DNA from: Poteriospumella lacustris
Lineage: Eukaryota > Sar > Chrysophyceae > Chromulinales > Dinobryaceae
Direction: 5' to 3'
NCBI GenBank assembly: GCA_008000375.1
Contig: SMOI01000270.1
Coordinates: 1 to 44,072, forward strand
Length of the DNA stretch: 44,072 bases
Of the stretch, positions 10,080-20,800 are shown one piece after another. The translations under genes were made by a program, and so were the position numbers. How positions within the stretch are numbered: position 1 is the first letter of the stretch; each line of letters starts with the position of its first letter. The notes below the pieces were generated by a model. It ran no database searches. It saw only the letters and a list, made by a program, of their open reading frames with translations, and was not told the DNA's origin.

Positions 10080-10889
10080 ATGTTCTTGAAATCAATAAAG
10101 CTTTCTCAGCTGTGCAGAGGAACGAGAAATGTGTTCCCCTTCGCGGCGAGAACGTATTCTTCATCTTCTTGGCACGGAACCACCATTTTATGTGTGAGAA
10201 AAGATGGGAAAGTGGTCATGGCAGGCGATGGGCAAGCCTCTAAAGGCCCCACTGTTGCAAAAGGAACGGCTGTAAAAGTTCGCAGAATCGGAATCGACAA
10301 CAATATTCTGATAGGATTCGCCGGAACGGCAGCGGATGGGATGGCATTGCTTGACCGACTGGAGAAGAAGATTGAAGAGTACCCTGGTCAGCTCCTTAGA
10401 GCTTGCGTTGAACTCACGAAAGCTTGGAGATCAGAAAAATACTTGAGAAATTTCGACGTAAGGTGTTTCGATGTTTTTTCTTTTGTGACGCCGACATGAC
10501 TTGGTTTCCTTGCACCTTCAGGCAACCTTAGTTGTCGCGGACAGTAAGAACATCTTTAAACTGAGTGGAAATGGCAACGTGATAGATCCTGAGTCCGGCG
10601 TTGCTGCGGTCGGCTCTGGTAGCAGCTACGCACTTCGTAAGTCGTGTCTTCGTTGTGACCAATCGTTCGGAGCTTATTCATGTTCTGCATCTATGTAGCG
10701 GCTGCACTTGCTCTTTTAGACACACCACTTGACGCAGAAGGCATCGTTCGCAAAGCAATGAAAATTGCGGGTGACATTTGCGTGTACACGAATCACAACA
10801 TCGTTGTGGAGAAGCTCGAGGAGCCAACACCTTCTGGTCTTGCTCCGTCTTCAACATCCGAACCTGCATCAGTCGGAACGGCTCATTGA
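10080..10889 (+). CDS. hslV: HslV (ClpQ) protease subunit, mitochondrial, copy 2
   Basis: Three exons, 10080-10457, 10522-10636 and 10699-10889, give 227 residues. Intron positions and phases match copy 1. The presequence ends WHG before Thr34 of TTIL, so the active threonine is kept, as are the KVRRIG and GDICVYTNH segments. Differences from copy 1 cluster in exon 1 (for example [12 protein letters not shown] against [12 protein letters not shown]), while the first part of exon 3 is almost identical in [12 protein letters not shown] in copy 1 reads GSGSSYALP here. The pair may form a mixed dodecamer or be differently expressed; that is inference. It converges on the lipoyl-like gene with 80 bp between stops. 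Confidence 0.95.
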
Positions 10890-10898
10890 CATTTCTTG

Positions 10899-10906
10899 TG
10901 TAAATA
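10899..10906 (+). promoter_or_regulatory. Candidate PUF element in hslV copy 2 3' UTR
   Basis: TGTAAATA nine nucleotides after the stop codon, at the same spacing as in copy 1. Confidence 0.5.
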
Positions 10907-10950
10907 ATCATCTTCGATCCTGTGTATCACTGTGTCCATGCGTAATGAAA

Positions 10951-10958
10951 TATTTACA
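10951..10958 (-). promoter_or_regulatory. Candidate PUF element in the lipoyl-like gene 3' UTR
   Basis: TGTAAATA on the minus strand, 11 nt after the stop codon at 10970. It is preceded by CC, which fits the Puf3 preference for an upstream cytosine. Confidence 0.5.
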
Positions 10959-10969
10959 GGTGATAGGCA

Positions 10970-11742
10970 CTAACTCGACGAATTGACAATCGCTTTCGCA
11001 TTTTCAAGGAAAAACTTGTTGTCGAAGGTGTCTTCATTGAACGAAATACCGTCGAATGATGCTTCGAAAATTTCAGTGATCGATTTATCTCCTGCTCGTG
11101 CCAATGCTTGCAACTTTTTCGCAAAGTCCGATTCCGCATCAATCTCCTTTTTCTGAATCAAGTGTTTGATGTGCCGCAACATAACCATCGGGGTAACGGC
11201 CGATGATACTTTTTCAGCCTCTGACTCGCTCTTCTTCGCATGCTCCAGAGACTCTTGAGCCGCTTGAAACCTCGCTTCGTCCATCAATGCCTCTCGTTTG
11301 CTGTCAAAGTAAGCATTATATTCGTCTTGATTCGCTGCGTAGGCGATGAAGGGTTTCTCAACATCCACATGTTGTCCTTCATTGGCCAACATTTCGGCAA
11401 TGATACCACCCACATTTGCGCTGTACTCTATCGTCATTGACGGGTAAGCCAATTCACAGATTGGGTCACCAGACCGAAAAGAGTCCCCTTCCTTCAACAA
11501 CCATTTCTTAATAGCCGCGTTCTACATGAGCCAGTAGTCACTACGGAAGTCCACCACAAAGAGCATTTCATTCTGAAGCATACCTTGTCGTCCATAAGCT
11601 CGGGGATCGTTAAATAGTGCAGTTTTCTTTCTTCAACCAATTTCGCAATCCCTGGGAATCGATCGAACGAATTCCATCGGACAAATGACACATTCGTCAT
11701 ACGGTGTGTTCGAGACGCCAACGAGGACAGAAATCGGTTCAT
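10970..11742 (-). CDS. Mitochondrial E2/lipoyl-like domain protein lacking the acceptor lysine
   Basis: Two exons on the minus strand, 11742-11584 and 11521-10970, with a 62-nt GT-AG intron in phase 0, give 236 residues. The N-terminus (MNRFLSSLASRTHR...) looks like a mitochondrial presequence. Residues about 43-112 follow the lipoyl domain of 2-oxo acid dehydrogenase E2 subunits: IPEL at the start, KKWLLKEGDSFRSGD, a GG turn and ANEGQHVDVEKP. Where the lipoyl lysine belongs (ETDKAT in E2) this reads AYPSMT, so Ser81 replaces it. The remaining 120 residues are helical and charged, with no catalytic E2 domain or peripheral-subunit-binding motif that I recognise. A structural or assembly role is more likely than acyl transfer. 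It converges with hslV copy 2. Confidence 0.75.
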
Positions 11743-12281
11743 AGCGGACCCAAACTTTTCCAAAGAAACCACGAGTAGATACAAAAGAGAACTACGGTAC
11801 AGTATGCTGTATCGCGTATCGCAAAACAGTGTGGAGAGAGTAATCAAACAAGACTATTTTACACCTGCTCGGCTGCTGGACTTCGGACTTGGACTTCCAA
11901 AAGTGACACGACGACGTCGTCCATCAACCGACCGACAGCTGCCGACGGCCGACGGCTGCGCGGCTGCTGCGATTTGGCGTCTTGGCGTGACGACGATGAT
12001 CGGAAATCGTCGCGTTTGATTTATGGACTTTGGACTAAAAATCGCATAGTTTCGTACCAAAGTATTAAGTATTGATGTTTATTTCATGTTCTCCTGACAA
12101 TCAAGTCAAGAGCTGAAGTTCCGTTGGATAATCCAGCAGAAGAAGCAGGAACATTTCATATGCTTTGTCCGGCTTTGTTGAGATTGGATACGTAGACGAC
12201 CGGCGAAGTAGAGCCTATATAATATAGAGCCGTCAGGCGAAAGAAGTTTCGCAGTCCTGAAAGTCAGGAAAGCTATCTACC
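11743..12281. other. Divergent promoter region, lipoyl-like gene and sirtuin
   Basis: About 540 bp between divergent ATGs. It contains a GC-rich stretch with repeated GACGGC-like words (11930-11980) and a TATA-like palindrome near the sirtuin start. I see no coding exon. Confidence 0.5.
12214..12227 (+). promoter_or_regulatory. TATA-like palindrome upstream of the sirtuin
   Basis: CTATATAATATAG, a near-perfect AT palindrome about 55 nt upstream of the sirtuin ATG. It is the only strong TATA-like word near a start codon that I noticed here. Confidence 0.35.
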
Positions 12282-13361
12282 ATGCTTGATTACAATAGTC
12301 GGTTGCTGCCCATGAGGAATAAGGGGTTATGTGGCGACACAGAATATCGTGAGACGACGGAAGCTCTGCGTACCAAGGTGCAGGATTTAGCTTCACTGAT
12401 TCGAGAATCGAAGATGTGTATAATATTTACTGGCGCCGGAATCTCTACAAGCTCTGGTATTCCTGACTTCCGTGGGCCCAATGGAGTTTGGACAAAGGAG
12501 CTCAAAGGAGTCAAACTGAAAAAGGAAGAAAAGTCGGCGGAATTGTTCAATCGCGCAAGACCAAGCTTTTCTCATTACGCGGTGGCGTCTCTAGTTGAAA
12601 TGAATCTCGTCCATCATGTTATCAGTCAAAACGTGGATGGTTTGCATTTGCGAAGTGGTGTACCTTCGTCCAAGCTCAGTGAACTTCATGGCAATATCTG
12701 CATGGAAATTTGCGATGTCTGTAAGACGCAGTATTTTCATGATCGAGATATTGGTGGAATGGGTCTGCGACCTACTGGAAGAATTTGCTCACAACCGGGA
12801 TGCCAAGGAACTTTGAGGGATTTTGCAGTTGATTGGGATACGGAGTTACCGCAAGATATCTTTCGACACGCGCGAAGGCTTATGCGCGACGCTGATTTGT
12901 GCATTTGCGTTGGAACTTCTTTGCGCATTCGACCAGCTGGAAATATGCCTCATGCTGTGACACAGCCAAATAAATCTCGACCACAGAAGGGCAAACTTTC
13001 CATCATCAATCTCCAAGAAACACATTTAGACAAGAAATGTAGCGTTCGGATTTTTCATGAATGTGACGAGGTCTTCAGGTTATTGTGTGAAGAACTAGCG
13101 GTCTTTGTCGACACGAACAGACCACTCGTCAATTCGACGATATATCCTCCGCGAGCTATAGTTTTGGAATCGACTTCTTCCCGCTCTTCATCCAGCTCAA
13201 GCGACAATGGAAAACGATCCCGCAAGCGGCGTCGTATCGATGGACAAGACGAAACCGGTGCTGTTCGCGATGAGTCGCAATCAGGACAGCTGGTATGCGC
13301 CCCAACTGAAAGCTGTATATATATTGATGAAGAAGATGAGGAGGATGACACTCCCAAATGA
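12282..13361 (+). CDS. SIRT6-type NAD-dependent protein deacylase
   Basis: Single exon, 359 residues. Sirtuins remove acyl groups from lysines using NAD+. Class IV members of the SIRT6/7 type act on chromatin. Visible motifs are GAGIS (51-55) and PDFRGPNGVW (61-70) for NAD, QNVDGLH (116-122), and catalytic His136 in SELHGN. The zinc cysteines are Cys144, Cys147, Cys169 and Cys174. GTSLRIRPAGN and NLQETHLDKK match the SIRT6 Rossmann end. A basic stretch GKRSRKRRRI after a Ser run is a likely nuclear signal, and the tail is acidic. The arrangement and the LRDFAVDWDTELP segment favour SIRT6 over SIRT7. The gene converges on FIP1, with 77 bp between stops. Confidence 0.93.
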   Translation: MLDYNSRLLPMRNKGLCGDTEYRETTEALRTKVQDLASLIRESKMCIIFTGAGISTSSGIPDFRGPNGVWTKELKGVKLKKEEKSAELFNRARPSFSHYAVASLVEMNLVHHVISQNVDGLHLRSGVPSSKLSELHGNICMEICDVCKTQYFHDRDIGGMGLRPTGRICSQPGCQGTLRDFAVDWDTELPQDIFRHARRLMRDADLCICVGTSLRIRPAGNMPHAVTQPNKSRPQKGKLSIINLQETHLDKKCSVRIFHECDEVFRLLCEELAVFVDTNRPLVNSTIYPPRAIVLESTSSRSSSSSSDNGKRSRKRRRIDGQDETGAVRDESQSGQLVCAPTESCIYIDEEDEEDDTPK

Positions 13362-13438
13362 AAGTGGCCCGTTGTTGGGCAAGAGTGTCGAAACAGCGGG
13401 TGTACGTAACAAGCGCATCAACTATTTAAATAAGAAAT

Positions 13439-14965
13439 TTACCGCCGACGGCGAGAATTGCTTCGACTGTTACGACTTTTCTTTCGCGACGAACGATCAT
13501 CGTCCCGATTACGGTCGCGATCTCTATCTCTCTCGCGATCCCTGTCTTTGTCTCTGCCGTCCCTATCACGGTCTCGGTCACCACGTCGATTGCCGTCTCT
13601 GTCTCGTTCCCGATCTCTATCCCGACTGTCTTCTCGCGGCCGCTTACCGGTTGCTCGCGAACTCTCATCACGAGACGGAGGAGCGGAGGATTCTGTTCGG
13701 CGGCGCTTGGATCCCTGTGGATCCGATTCCTCTTGACCATTTGCAGAAGGCACGCCAGGATGCTGTGGCGGTGGAGCATTGAAAGGAGGCGGTGGGGGCG
13801 GAACAAACCCTTGGTTTGGCACACCTCCACCGTACATTCCATGGGGAGGGGGTGGTGGGGGCATCATGCCGCCCATGGGAGCTCCAGGTGGATAGAACGG
13901 AGGAGGCGGGGCATTGTAGGGCGGTGGCGGTGGGCCTCCTCTTCCCGGCGGCATAGGAACGGGAGGCATCATACCAAATGGAACTCCCGGTCCACCTGGC
14001 ATACCACCCATCATAGGTGGTGCAGGAGCTGCGACTGAAGATGGCAGTGGCTGAGACACTGGCATTGAAATGGCATGAGCTGCTGCTGGTGTCTCCACTG
14101 AGTTGTTCTTCTCTTCTTCCGGGTTGTTTCGTATGTTGCTATCAACCATGCTTGCCGTAATGGATGAATTCAACGCTGTTGGACCAAATGGCTTGGCAGG
14201 TTGCGTTGAAGGATCTCTCGGGCCCAGACCCTTTTCGGTTCTCAATTTCAACTGCTTCTCACAGTAAATCTACAAAACCACGAATCACTTCCGTTGAACG
14301 ACCACCAACATGAAGATCGTTCAAACTTACCAGCCATGTCCGCTCTGTAAATCCGTAATTAAAATAATCGGAAACATCGATGTTTTTGTCACGCCATGGA
14401 TGCTCGGGGAGGGCCTCAATATTCACATCGAATGCGGTAAAGTGGCGATTGAATCGCATCTTCTGGAGTTCGTCCTCTGCTCCAGTTGTTTCGGGGATAT
14501 TTGACGCCCCTTCCTTATTTGCATTGGCATTGTTATGATCTTTTCCAGCTGGGGTTCTTGAAAATCCACGTCCTGTCCCAACGATGTCATTAGTATAGGA
14601 CACTTCAGAACTGTGTTCATTGTTTACCTTTCATGGGCGTTCCACGACGGAGGGAGGCTTTGCTCGTAATAATGACTACTCCATCATCCTATTAACCCAT
14701 ATCATTCATTGGTGAACAATCGTTGCAGCACTGTGAGACATTCATGGCTGCGTACATCATTGATGGAATCATCATCGCCTGCGTCTGCGGTTTCGTAGTC
14801 TTCTCCAATCGTTGCCCCAACTTCAATCGCATCATCTCCTGCTGCCTTCGCTCCTTCATCTAAAGCTGATTCATTTTCTATTTCAACCTTCTTCTGTTCT
14901 TGGTTTGTGCTATCACTTTTCACTGCGGCAGCTTCTGCCTCTTCTTTCACAGTTATCTCCGTCAT
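13439..14965 (-). CDS. FIP1: FIP1-like pre-mRNA 3'-end processing factor
   Basis: Four exons on the minus strand: 14965-14756, 14688-14628, 14572-14331 and 14269-13439. Introns are 67, 55 and 59 nt, giving 447 residues. FIP1 tethers poly(A) polymerase to the cleavage and polyadenylation factor (CPSF/CPF). The order is typical: an acidic N-terminus, a VVIITSKASLRRG strand, then the Fip1 motif in exons 3-4 (PWRDKNIDVSDYFNYGF, then ERTWLIYCEKQ). A Pro/Gly/Met-rich low-complexity region follows, then an Arg-Asp/Glu repeat tail ending in RS and RRR. Vertebrate FIP1L1 has the same RD/RE tail; yeast Fip1 lacks it. The short exon 2 is needed to keep frame and supplies the conserved strand. Confidence 0.9.
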
Positions 14966-15356
14966 GGCGGCGGGAAAAAACGCACCGATCAAATTGCGGA
15001 TTACGTAACCTCTTTATGTAGCTGAATTCAAAGAACTGAATCCTTCTCGGGAAAATTTCGTTTGTGAATAAGAAATCAAAGAGTCCAAGCGAACTTCATC
15101 CCATGGCAGAGCTGCGCCAAAACGCAAAAATCGATCAGGGGCAACAAGGAAATATGGGGAAACCAGAAAAATGCCTTTGGCCTTTCACCAAATCCGAGTT
15201 CTTCCTTTTTGCGAAAGTGGTCACCAGCGAAATGAGCAGCATCTGATTGATGAAACTAAGTCTATCCTTTGGCCGAGTATTATCCACGCGAATACAACTT
15301 AAACCTTTTGCCTTCAGAATCGGAAAAGGTTTCTCTTGTTTCCATTATCCTGGAAA
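14966..15356. other. Divergent intergenic region, FIP1 and RWDD1
   Basis: About 390 bp between divergent starts. There is no coding or RNA signal that I can support. It presumably holds both promoters. Confidence 0.5.
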
Positions 15357-16355
15357 ATGAGTGACCAAGAACAGCAGTTGGAAGAGTTTGAGGTCCTCGA
15401 GTCAATTTACCCTGACGAATTCAGACGGATAGATCGACTTAAAACTGTTCCTGCACATTGGGAAGGTCAAGCATTTGGCCATGTTTTTCAAATTGATTTA
15501 AAGCCTTCAGATGCCGATTCGAAAGAAGTGCATGGTAAGGAGTAGAGCTGGTTTCTGTTGGCGCTCACCAAATAACATGGATCTTTGTTCGACAGTGCAT
15601 GTTCATCTCATTTGCGGAATGCCACCAAACTACCCCACCGAGGTTCCTCTTTTGGTAGATATTGTACCTAAGAAAGGTCTTGGCCCAGATCAAGTACAAG
15701 AACTAATGGTGATAGCCGAGAGAACTGCTGCTGAAAACCTCGGAATGCCCAGTGCCTACAGCATCGCAATGGCAGTACAAGAATGGCTGACAGAGAACAA
15801 CTTGCCAGGAAATGACGGGTCTATGTATGCAGGTGAGTTTCTAGTCTCATCAAATGGTGACGATCGTCGTCTTATGTTTGTTTTCGCATAGAAATGTTGC
15901 GTCGAGAACAGAAGAAGGTTGTCGAGGACAACAAGGAAGCGTACAAAGCGGCGATCAAACAAGCGGTCGATTCCGAGCGACGAGAAACGCAAGTTGATGA
16001 ACAAGAATTAGAGAGACAGCGACGGCGACAAGCGGGCCAGCCTGTGACACTCGAGACTTTCAATGCATGGAAAATCGCTTTTGAATTGGAAATGGCGGCC
16101 AAGCGTTCGAAGAAAGACGACTCGGATGAATCGAAACCTTCAGGAAAACAGTACTTCTTGGCGAAACAAGCCGCTGGACAAAGCACAGAGGATGATGAGG
16201 AGCAGCTTCTCGCTGATGGCGAACGGGATGATTTCATCATGGAAGACCTCGAAGGAGAGGAATACGAGGAGGGGGATGAGGAGGATGGTGAAGAGGGGGA
16301 AGAAGGAGAAGAAGGAGAAGATGCCACAGCTCCTCGGAAGGCAGGAGCCAGTTAA
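15357..16355 (+). CDS. RWDD1: RWD-domain protein, RWDD1/GIR2-like
   Basis: Three exons, 15357-15534, 15596-15832 and 15892-16355, with introns of 61 and 59 nt, give 292 residues. RWDD1 (yeast Gir2) binds the DRG-family ribosome-associated GTPases, and Gir2 also binds Gcn1. The RWD domain fills residues 1-115: EEFEVLESIYPDEF at the start, MPPNYPTEVPLL in the middle (the family YPxxxP motif), and a helix ending EWLTENN. A charged coiled coil follows, then GQPVTLETFNAWK, which matches the RWDD1 segment that contacts DRG partners. The tail is strongly acidic with Glu/Gly repeats. An AATAAA at 16402-16407, 47 nt after the stop, is a possible polyadenylation signal. Confidence 0.88.
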
Positions 16356-16486
16356 CATCGCTTCAACGCTTAAAAGTAATTTAAAGATGGTTTGGTTCAA
16401 AAATAAAACAGACCCCAGTTTCTATACAAATATTTCTTCCTATCTACGCTACCTTAGCTATACGCCGAACAGTAACGAATCGGCCG

Positions 16487-17317
16487 TTAAGCGAATTCAC
16501 GTTCAATGGACTGCAAGAACTTGTCTTGCGCATCCATTTGCTCACGAAAGATAGATGTGTCAATCGACTCTTGATCTCGTAGACCCTCGAGATGCATGAC
16601 TAAATAGCAAATAACCGATAGTAATTGCTTGCATTGATCGATGATTACTGTGCAAGAGGCTCGGCGAGCAAGAGCAGGATTTCGTTGAGTAGAGTTTGTT
16701 GGAAAGGAAGGAATTCGTATAATACCCAAAAGGCGCTCCTGGAAGCTCAACAGCTTGGACACGTATACCGAAATTTCTTCTCCTTGAAAGAACGATACGC
16801 CCAGTGAGATGCCGATTCCTCGAGAGAAGGTGTTTTCGTATAGTTGATAATGCTGCCGTGCTGTCAGGACCAAATGCAGTAATGCAGCAGAATACTGGTC
16901 AACAAATACAACTTGCTGTGCTGACCAATGATTTCGTATTTCATCCAGAAACACTACAAATGAATCGGAGCGAACAACCAGGCAGGTCGGTACTCGTCGA
17001 ACAATTTGGTGGATACTGGACAATATTTTTATTGCAACAACTGCATCTTCAGCCCAATTTGTCAATGCACTGAACCTCAACAACACTTCCTCTATCAGCA
17101 CGGGATTTTCATCTACTTGCTCGATAATAAACTCTACGTGCTTTTCCTTCGGTGAGTAAGAAGCGGTGTGAGTAGAGGCCGCCTTTTCGCACGCGACGGT
17201 CAACTCATCCTTCCCAGCAATTGCGGAAGATAAAAAGCTGGTGAATCGACTGATGGAGGATCTAACGGAGCGATTATTTTTGGTGGTATTTTCTTGGAGC
17301 AAAGGAACACCAGCCAT
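16487..17317 (-). CDS. ANTH/ENTH-like domain protein (clathrin adaptor type)
   Basis: Single exon of 276 residues from ATG 17317. ANTH proteins (AP180/CALM, HIP1) bind PI(4,5)P2 and clathrin at endocytic membranes. Residues 45-60 (KAASTHTASYSPKEKH) resemble the ANTH lipid-binding motif KAT-x6-PKxKH, with two more residues in the spacer. The helix after NWAEDAVVAIKILSSIHQIVRR fits ANTH helices 3-4, and DQYSAALLHLVL fits the later YaxYL region. There is no obvious NPF or clathrin box. The frame stays open upstream to 17377, and an AG acceptor-like site near 17380 leaves room for a 5' exon I could not place, so the N-terminus is uncertain. Confidence 0.6.
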   Translation of the reverse strand: MAGVPLLQENTTKNNRSVRSSISRFTSFLSSAIAGKDELTVACEKAASTHTASYSPKEKHVEFIIEQVDENPVLIEEVLLRFSALTNWAEDAVVAIKILSSIHQIVRRVPTCLVVRSDSFVVFLDEIRNHWSAQQVVFVDQYSAALLHLVLTARQHYQLYENTFSRGIGISLGVSFFQGEEISVYVSKLLSFQERLLGIIRIPSFPTNSTQRNPALARRASCTVIIDQCKQLLSVICYLVMHLEGLRDQESIDTSIFREQMDAQDKFLQSIEREFA

Positions 17318-17844
17318 ATCTTCTTGCAAATGAAAAAATCTTTGGGCTAATTTTTGAATAAATGAGTCGGCTATCAAGGCAATCAGAAATAGAGTTCAAT
17401 CTGTCTCCTAGTTGACCATCAATAGAAACTGCAAATGATACATTTCATCGATGATTGTCCCAAATGTCGGGTTCGTGTGGTCTGCTGTTGGATGATGCAA
17501 AAAAGAAAGGACACGGTGATGATGATGACCATGGGATAGCACAAAAGACCCTGTTTTTGTGGTTTTGTGTATAGAGATCCGCGATGACGACGATGCTGCG
17601 CCAGCAGCAGCAGCAGAGACAAGAAACAAGGACCGAGTCAGACGTTGCTCAGATGGATAAATATGATACAAAACTCTTAAAACAGAAAAAAAAATCGATG
17701 AGAAACTGCATCGTTGTTGTCACTATTATCAGCGGAAGGCACTGATCTAATTATCTATTCAGACGGAATTGTTCAACAAGTCACTTGATTCGGAAAACTG
17801 TTTGGGTCAGATACTGTCGTTGAGTTTGGCTGTCGACCATCCAC
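17318..17844. other. Divergent intergenic region, ANTH gene and GON4L-like gene
   Basis: About 530 bp. It contains GAT and CAG trinucleotide runs and an A-rich tract near 17685. A 5' exon of the ANTH gene, or a 5' UTR intron of the GON4L-like gene (acceptor-like TTCAG at 17757-17761), could lie here but is not established. Confidence 0.4.
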
Positions 17845-20800
17845 ATGCCGGAACTTTTTGGGCTACGAAGTCAGTCGATCGACGACAATGATATCGAGTC
17901 CGATGTCTTATCGGAGAGCGATGATGAGGTCGATATCTCCACCCCAACAAAATCCAAGCGCCCAATGTTGGATGGCTTTAGCCCTCTATCCGGTTGGGAG
18001 GGGGCGTTCTCACCTGACAGCAAAGCAAACGCGCCAAACAGCAACTCAGAGGCGCACTTCCAACAACATGATGACCATGAGGAAGATGAGATAGAAAGTG
18101 ATGGCGATGAAGAAGAGGATGAACATCAATCGTTCGATGATGAAGAGGAGAATTACAAGAGGTTTCTCCAGTCGGTGCGATTCAACGGTGACGAACACAG
18201 CGTTGGAATGATGGATGCCAGCTTTCTGTTTGACGAAGACCTTGATGAAGAAGAATATGTCCCTGAAGACGAAGAAGAAGAAGCGGTCGATGAAGGAAGT
18301 GAAGATACTGACGATGAGCAAGATGATGTCGCAGAGGAGATGGACGATCTGATGGAAAATCCTGCAGATGACAAAGTGCCGAAGTCCTTCTCTGATCAGA
18401 ACGGTTCGGATAGCCCATACTATGGCTTTCCCGTCAGGAGAAAAGAATTGGCCGGATTATTAGGCGACTGTTGGTTGGCTATTGCTGGAGATAACAACAA
18501 TGAAGTGGATGCACCAACAACCTCAGGGAGCGGATCTCATGGGCCTGTCCTTCAATCACACAGCTTACTATCATCCTTGATGGGGCAATTTTTCACTGGA
18601 AATAAGATGAAGGAGCCACTTATTGATGGCTTCCCAATTGCTGTTTACCGCAAAATTCTCGCGCGGCAAATGAGTATGGCGATTCAATTACTACTGCAGA
18701 TGCTGATCCAAGCGGAAGACCGAAGTCATGCCTTTGTCAACAGCTATCAATACTTACTTCAATTCAACAATCATCGTCTAAACGCGGTGAAAAAGGCTGC
18801 GCTGTTACAAATGAATATGGAAACATTCCTCGCGGTCAAACAGCAACAAGCTGCCTTTCAGAGTGGGTTAGGTCAAGCGCCATTAGAACCCCGCCTCGTG
18901 AAACAGAATCAAATTCAAGCGTTGATGGAAGAGGTTGCACCACATCTGGTTCACAAACAATCAACTGTGGGGGATACGACTCTTGGTGGGAACAGAACGG
19001 ACCGAGACCGTAGTCTGCCGTTGCGGGCCTCACAACCATCGTATACGAATGGTCTAGGAGGCTATCCAACACCACAACCACCACCACAACCACCACCACA
19101 ACCACAACAGCTTGAACCCTTCCACCCACAGCAACATCGAGTAACCACTCGTTCTAGCCTCATCAATTACAATGCACAGTCTCGAAGGTCATCCTCCGTA
19201 TTGGATGTCCCTATTCTTGGCGATTTCAATAAACTTTTGGATTGTGTGGACAAAGCCCAAAAGACCTACAAGGCACAAGTCTTACATTTCGCAGTTGCCA
19301 ATGGTATGGCCCAAATCTACAACAATCAAGTACTTCTATCCAATACGGCGTCAAACAGTGACAGTTATCGTCGGTTTTTGTTGCAAGCCAGTGCCACCCA
19401 ATTGGAAGAAGTGTATCGATCGATGTCCAATGCCAAACTCTGGAAATCATTGGTACCCACGTTCAATTATCCCCTGCCAGATCGTTTATTGCAACGGATT
19501 GATCCCTCCACCATTATTGGGAAGACCTTTGTGACACCGTCCGAAGATGATTTGTTGGTGCGGGGTCTCATTCGGTATGGTGATCAAAAGCTATACCCTC
19601 AACAAACTGTGGATATGCATGGTATGGTACAGATCTTTCCTGGGCACAACCCATGGACGATGATTCGGCAAGAGTTTCTCCCCACACGCAATGAAAATGA
19701 ATTGGAATTTCATTATCATCAACGAACTTCCGCCGCAGCCTCTTCCTTGCCCGTGGATATATCCCTGGGTACGCATCGAACAGGGTTTGATTTGATTCAG
19801 ACACAAAATACAGGCAACAATATCTTCAAACGGTTTCAATGGGCTCGAGCTCGTGGTTGGATCGTGGAGAAACGACCACGAGATCGTCAATGGCAACATC
19901 CCGAAGACATCAATTTGTTACGAGGGTTTCAAGTGTTCGGTCACAAATGGCCTCTGTTGGCCAAAGTGTATTTACCACATCGAAATATCAAAGAAGTACG
20001 TATTCGATGGCGTGCTTTCCTTCGTTTATGGGCGAGAACCTTTCCAAACTTTGAACAACGGGCACAAGAAGTCATTTTTGAAGATCAAGCCCTGACGTCC
20101 AGTGATACCTTTGATCCGCATCGTGCGGTGTTGGAATCATTGGTGTCACCGAAACTACAAGCGTTCTTACAAGATATCCAAGAGTGTAGCAGTTACTCGA
20201 CCTTGATATCGTTACGTGATAAAGGAGCTGGGCGGCACATGTTGGCCTTCGAACATCAAACGGGTCCGGTATTACCCGATTCGATTTCCTTGCGACCCCC
20301 CGGGGAGGGTGAAGATAATCGTCCTTCGTCTTCGTCTGTTGGTGTATCGTCGTTGGTATCTATGACTAGTGTTCCTCTGTATGCGGGGATATCTCACCCT
20401 CTGTATGCAGGATCGGTCGATAGAGGAGGGATTCTTTCGATGCATCCACCGGGACGTGAGTATCGCGGACCTGTATCAACGACGCCAGCTGCCACTGCGA
20501 CGAGTTATTCATCATTGACTCGTGTTCATGATGTCTTTGATTTTGATCATACGCAATGGGCAGACATCAGTTGTGATGAATTGTCGGATGATGATGAGGT
20601 TGGTGGCGGTGGTGGTGGTGGCCCCGTGAAGGGATCACAGCGAAAGAAAAGTCACCCGAAAGGTAAAGGCAAGCAGCTGTCGTATCAATATGCGGACAGT
20701 GACCGTGAGGAAGAAGAATTGGGGGATAGTAGCGATGAGGAACCACCTCAACAACGACGTCCAAAGTCTCAACCCGCCATGAAGTCTGTCGCCTCTTCAA

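Noticed and set aside
13314-13321. TGTATATA inside the sirtuin coding sequence
   Set aside because: Matches UGUANAUA, but it lies within the open frame rather than a 3' UTR, so it was not counted in the PUF set.
13458-13736. Arg/Ser/Leu-rich plus-strand frame resembling an SR protein
   Set aside because: It is the reverse of the Arg-Asp repeat tail of FIP1, so only a shadow.
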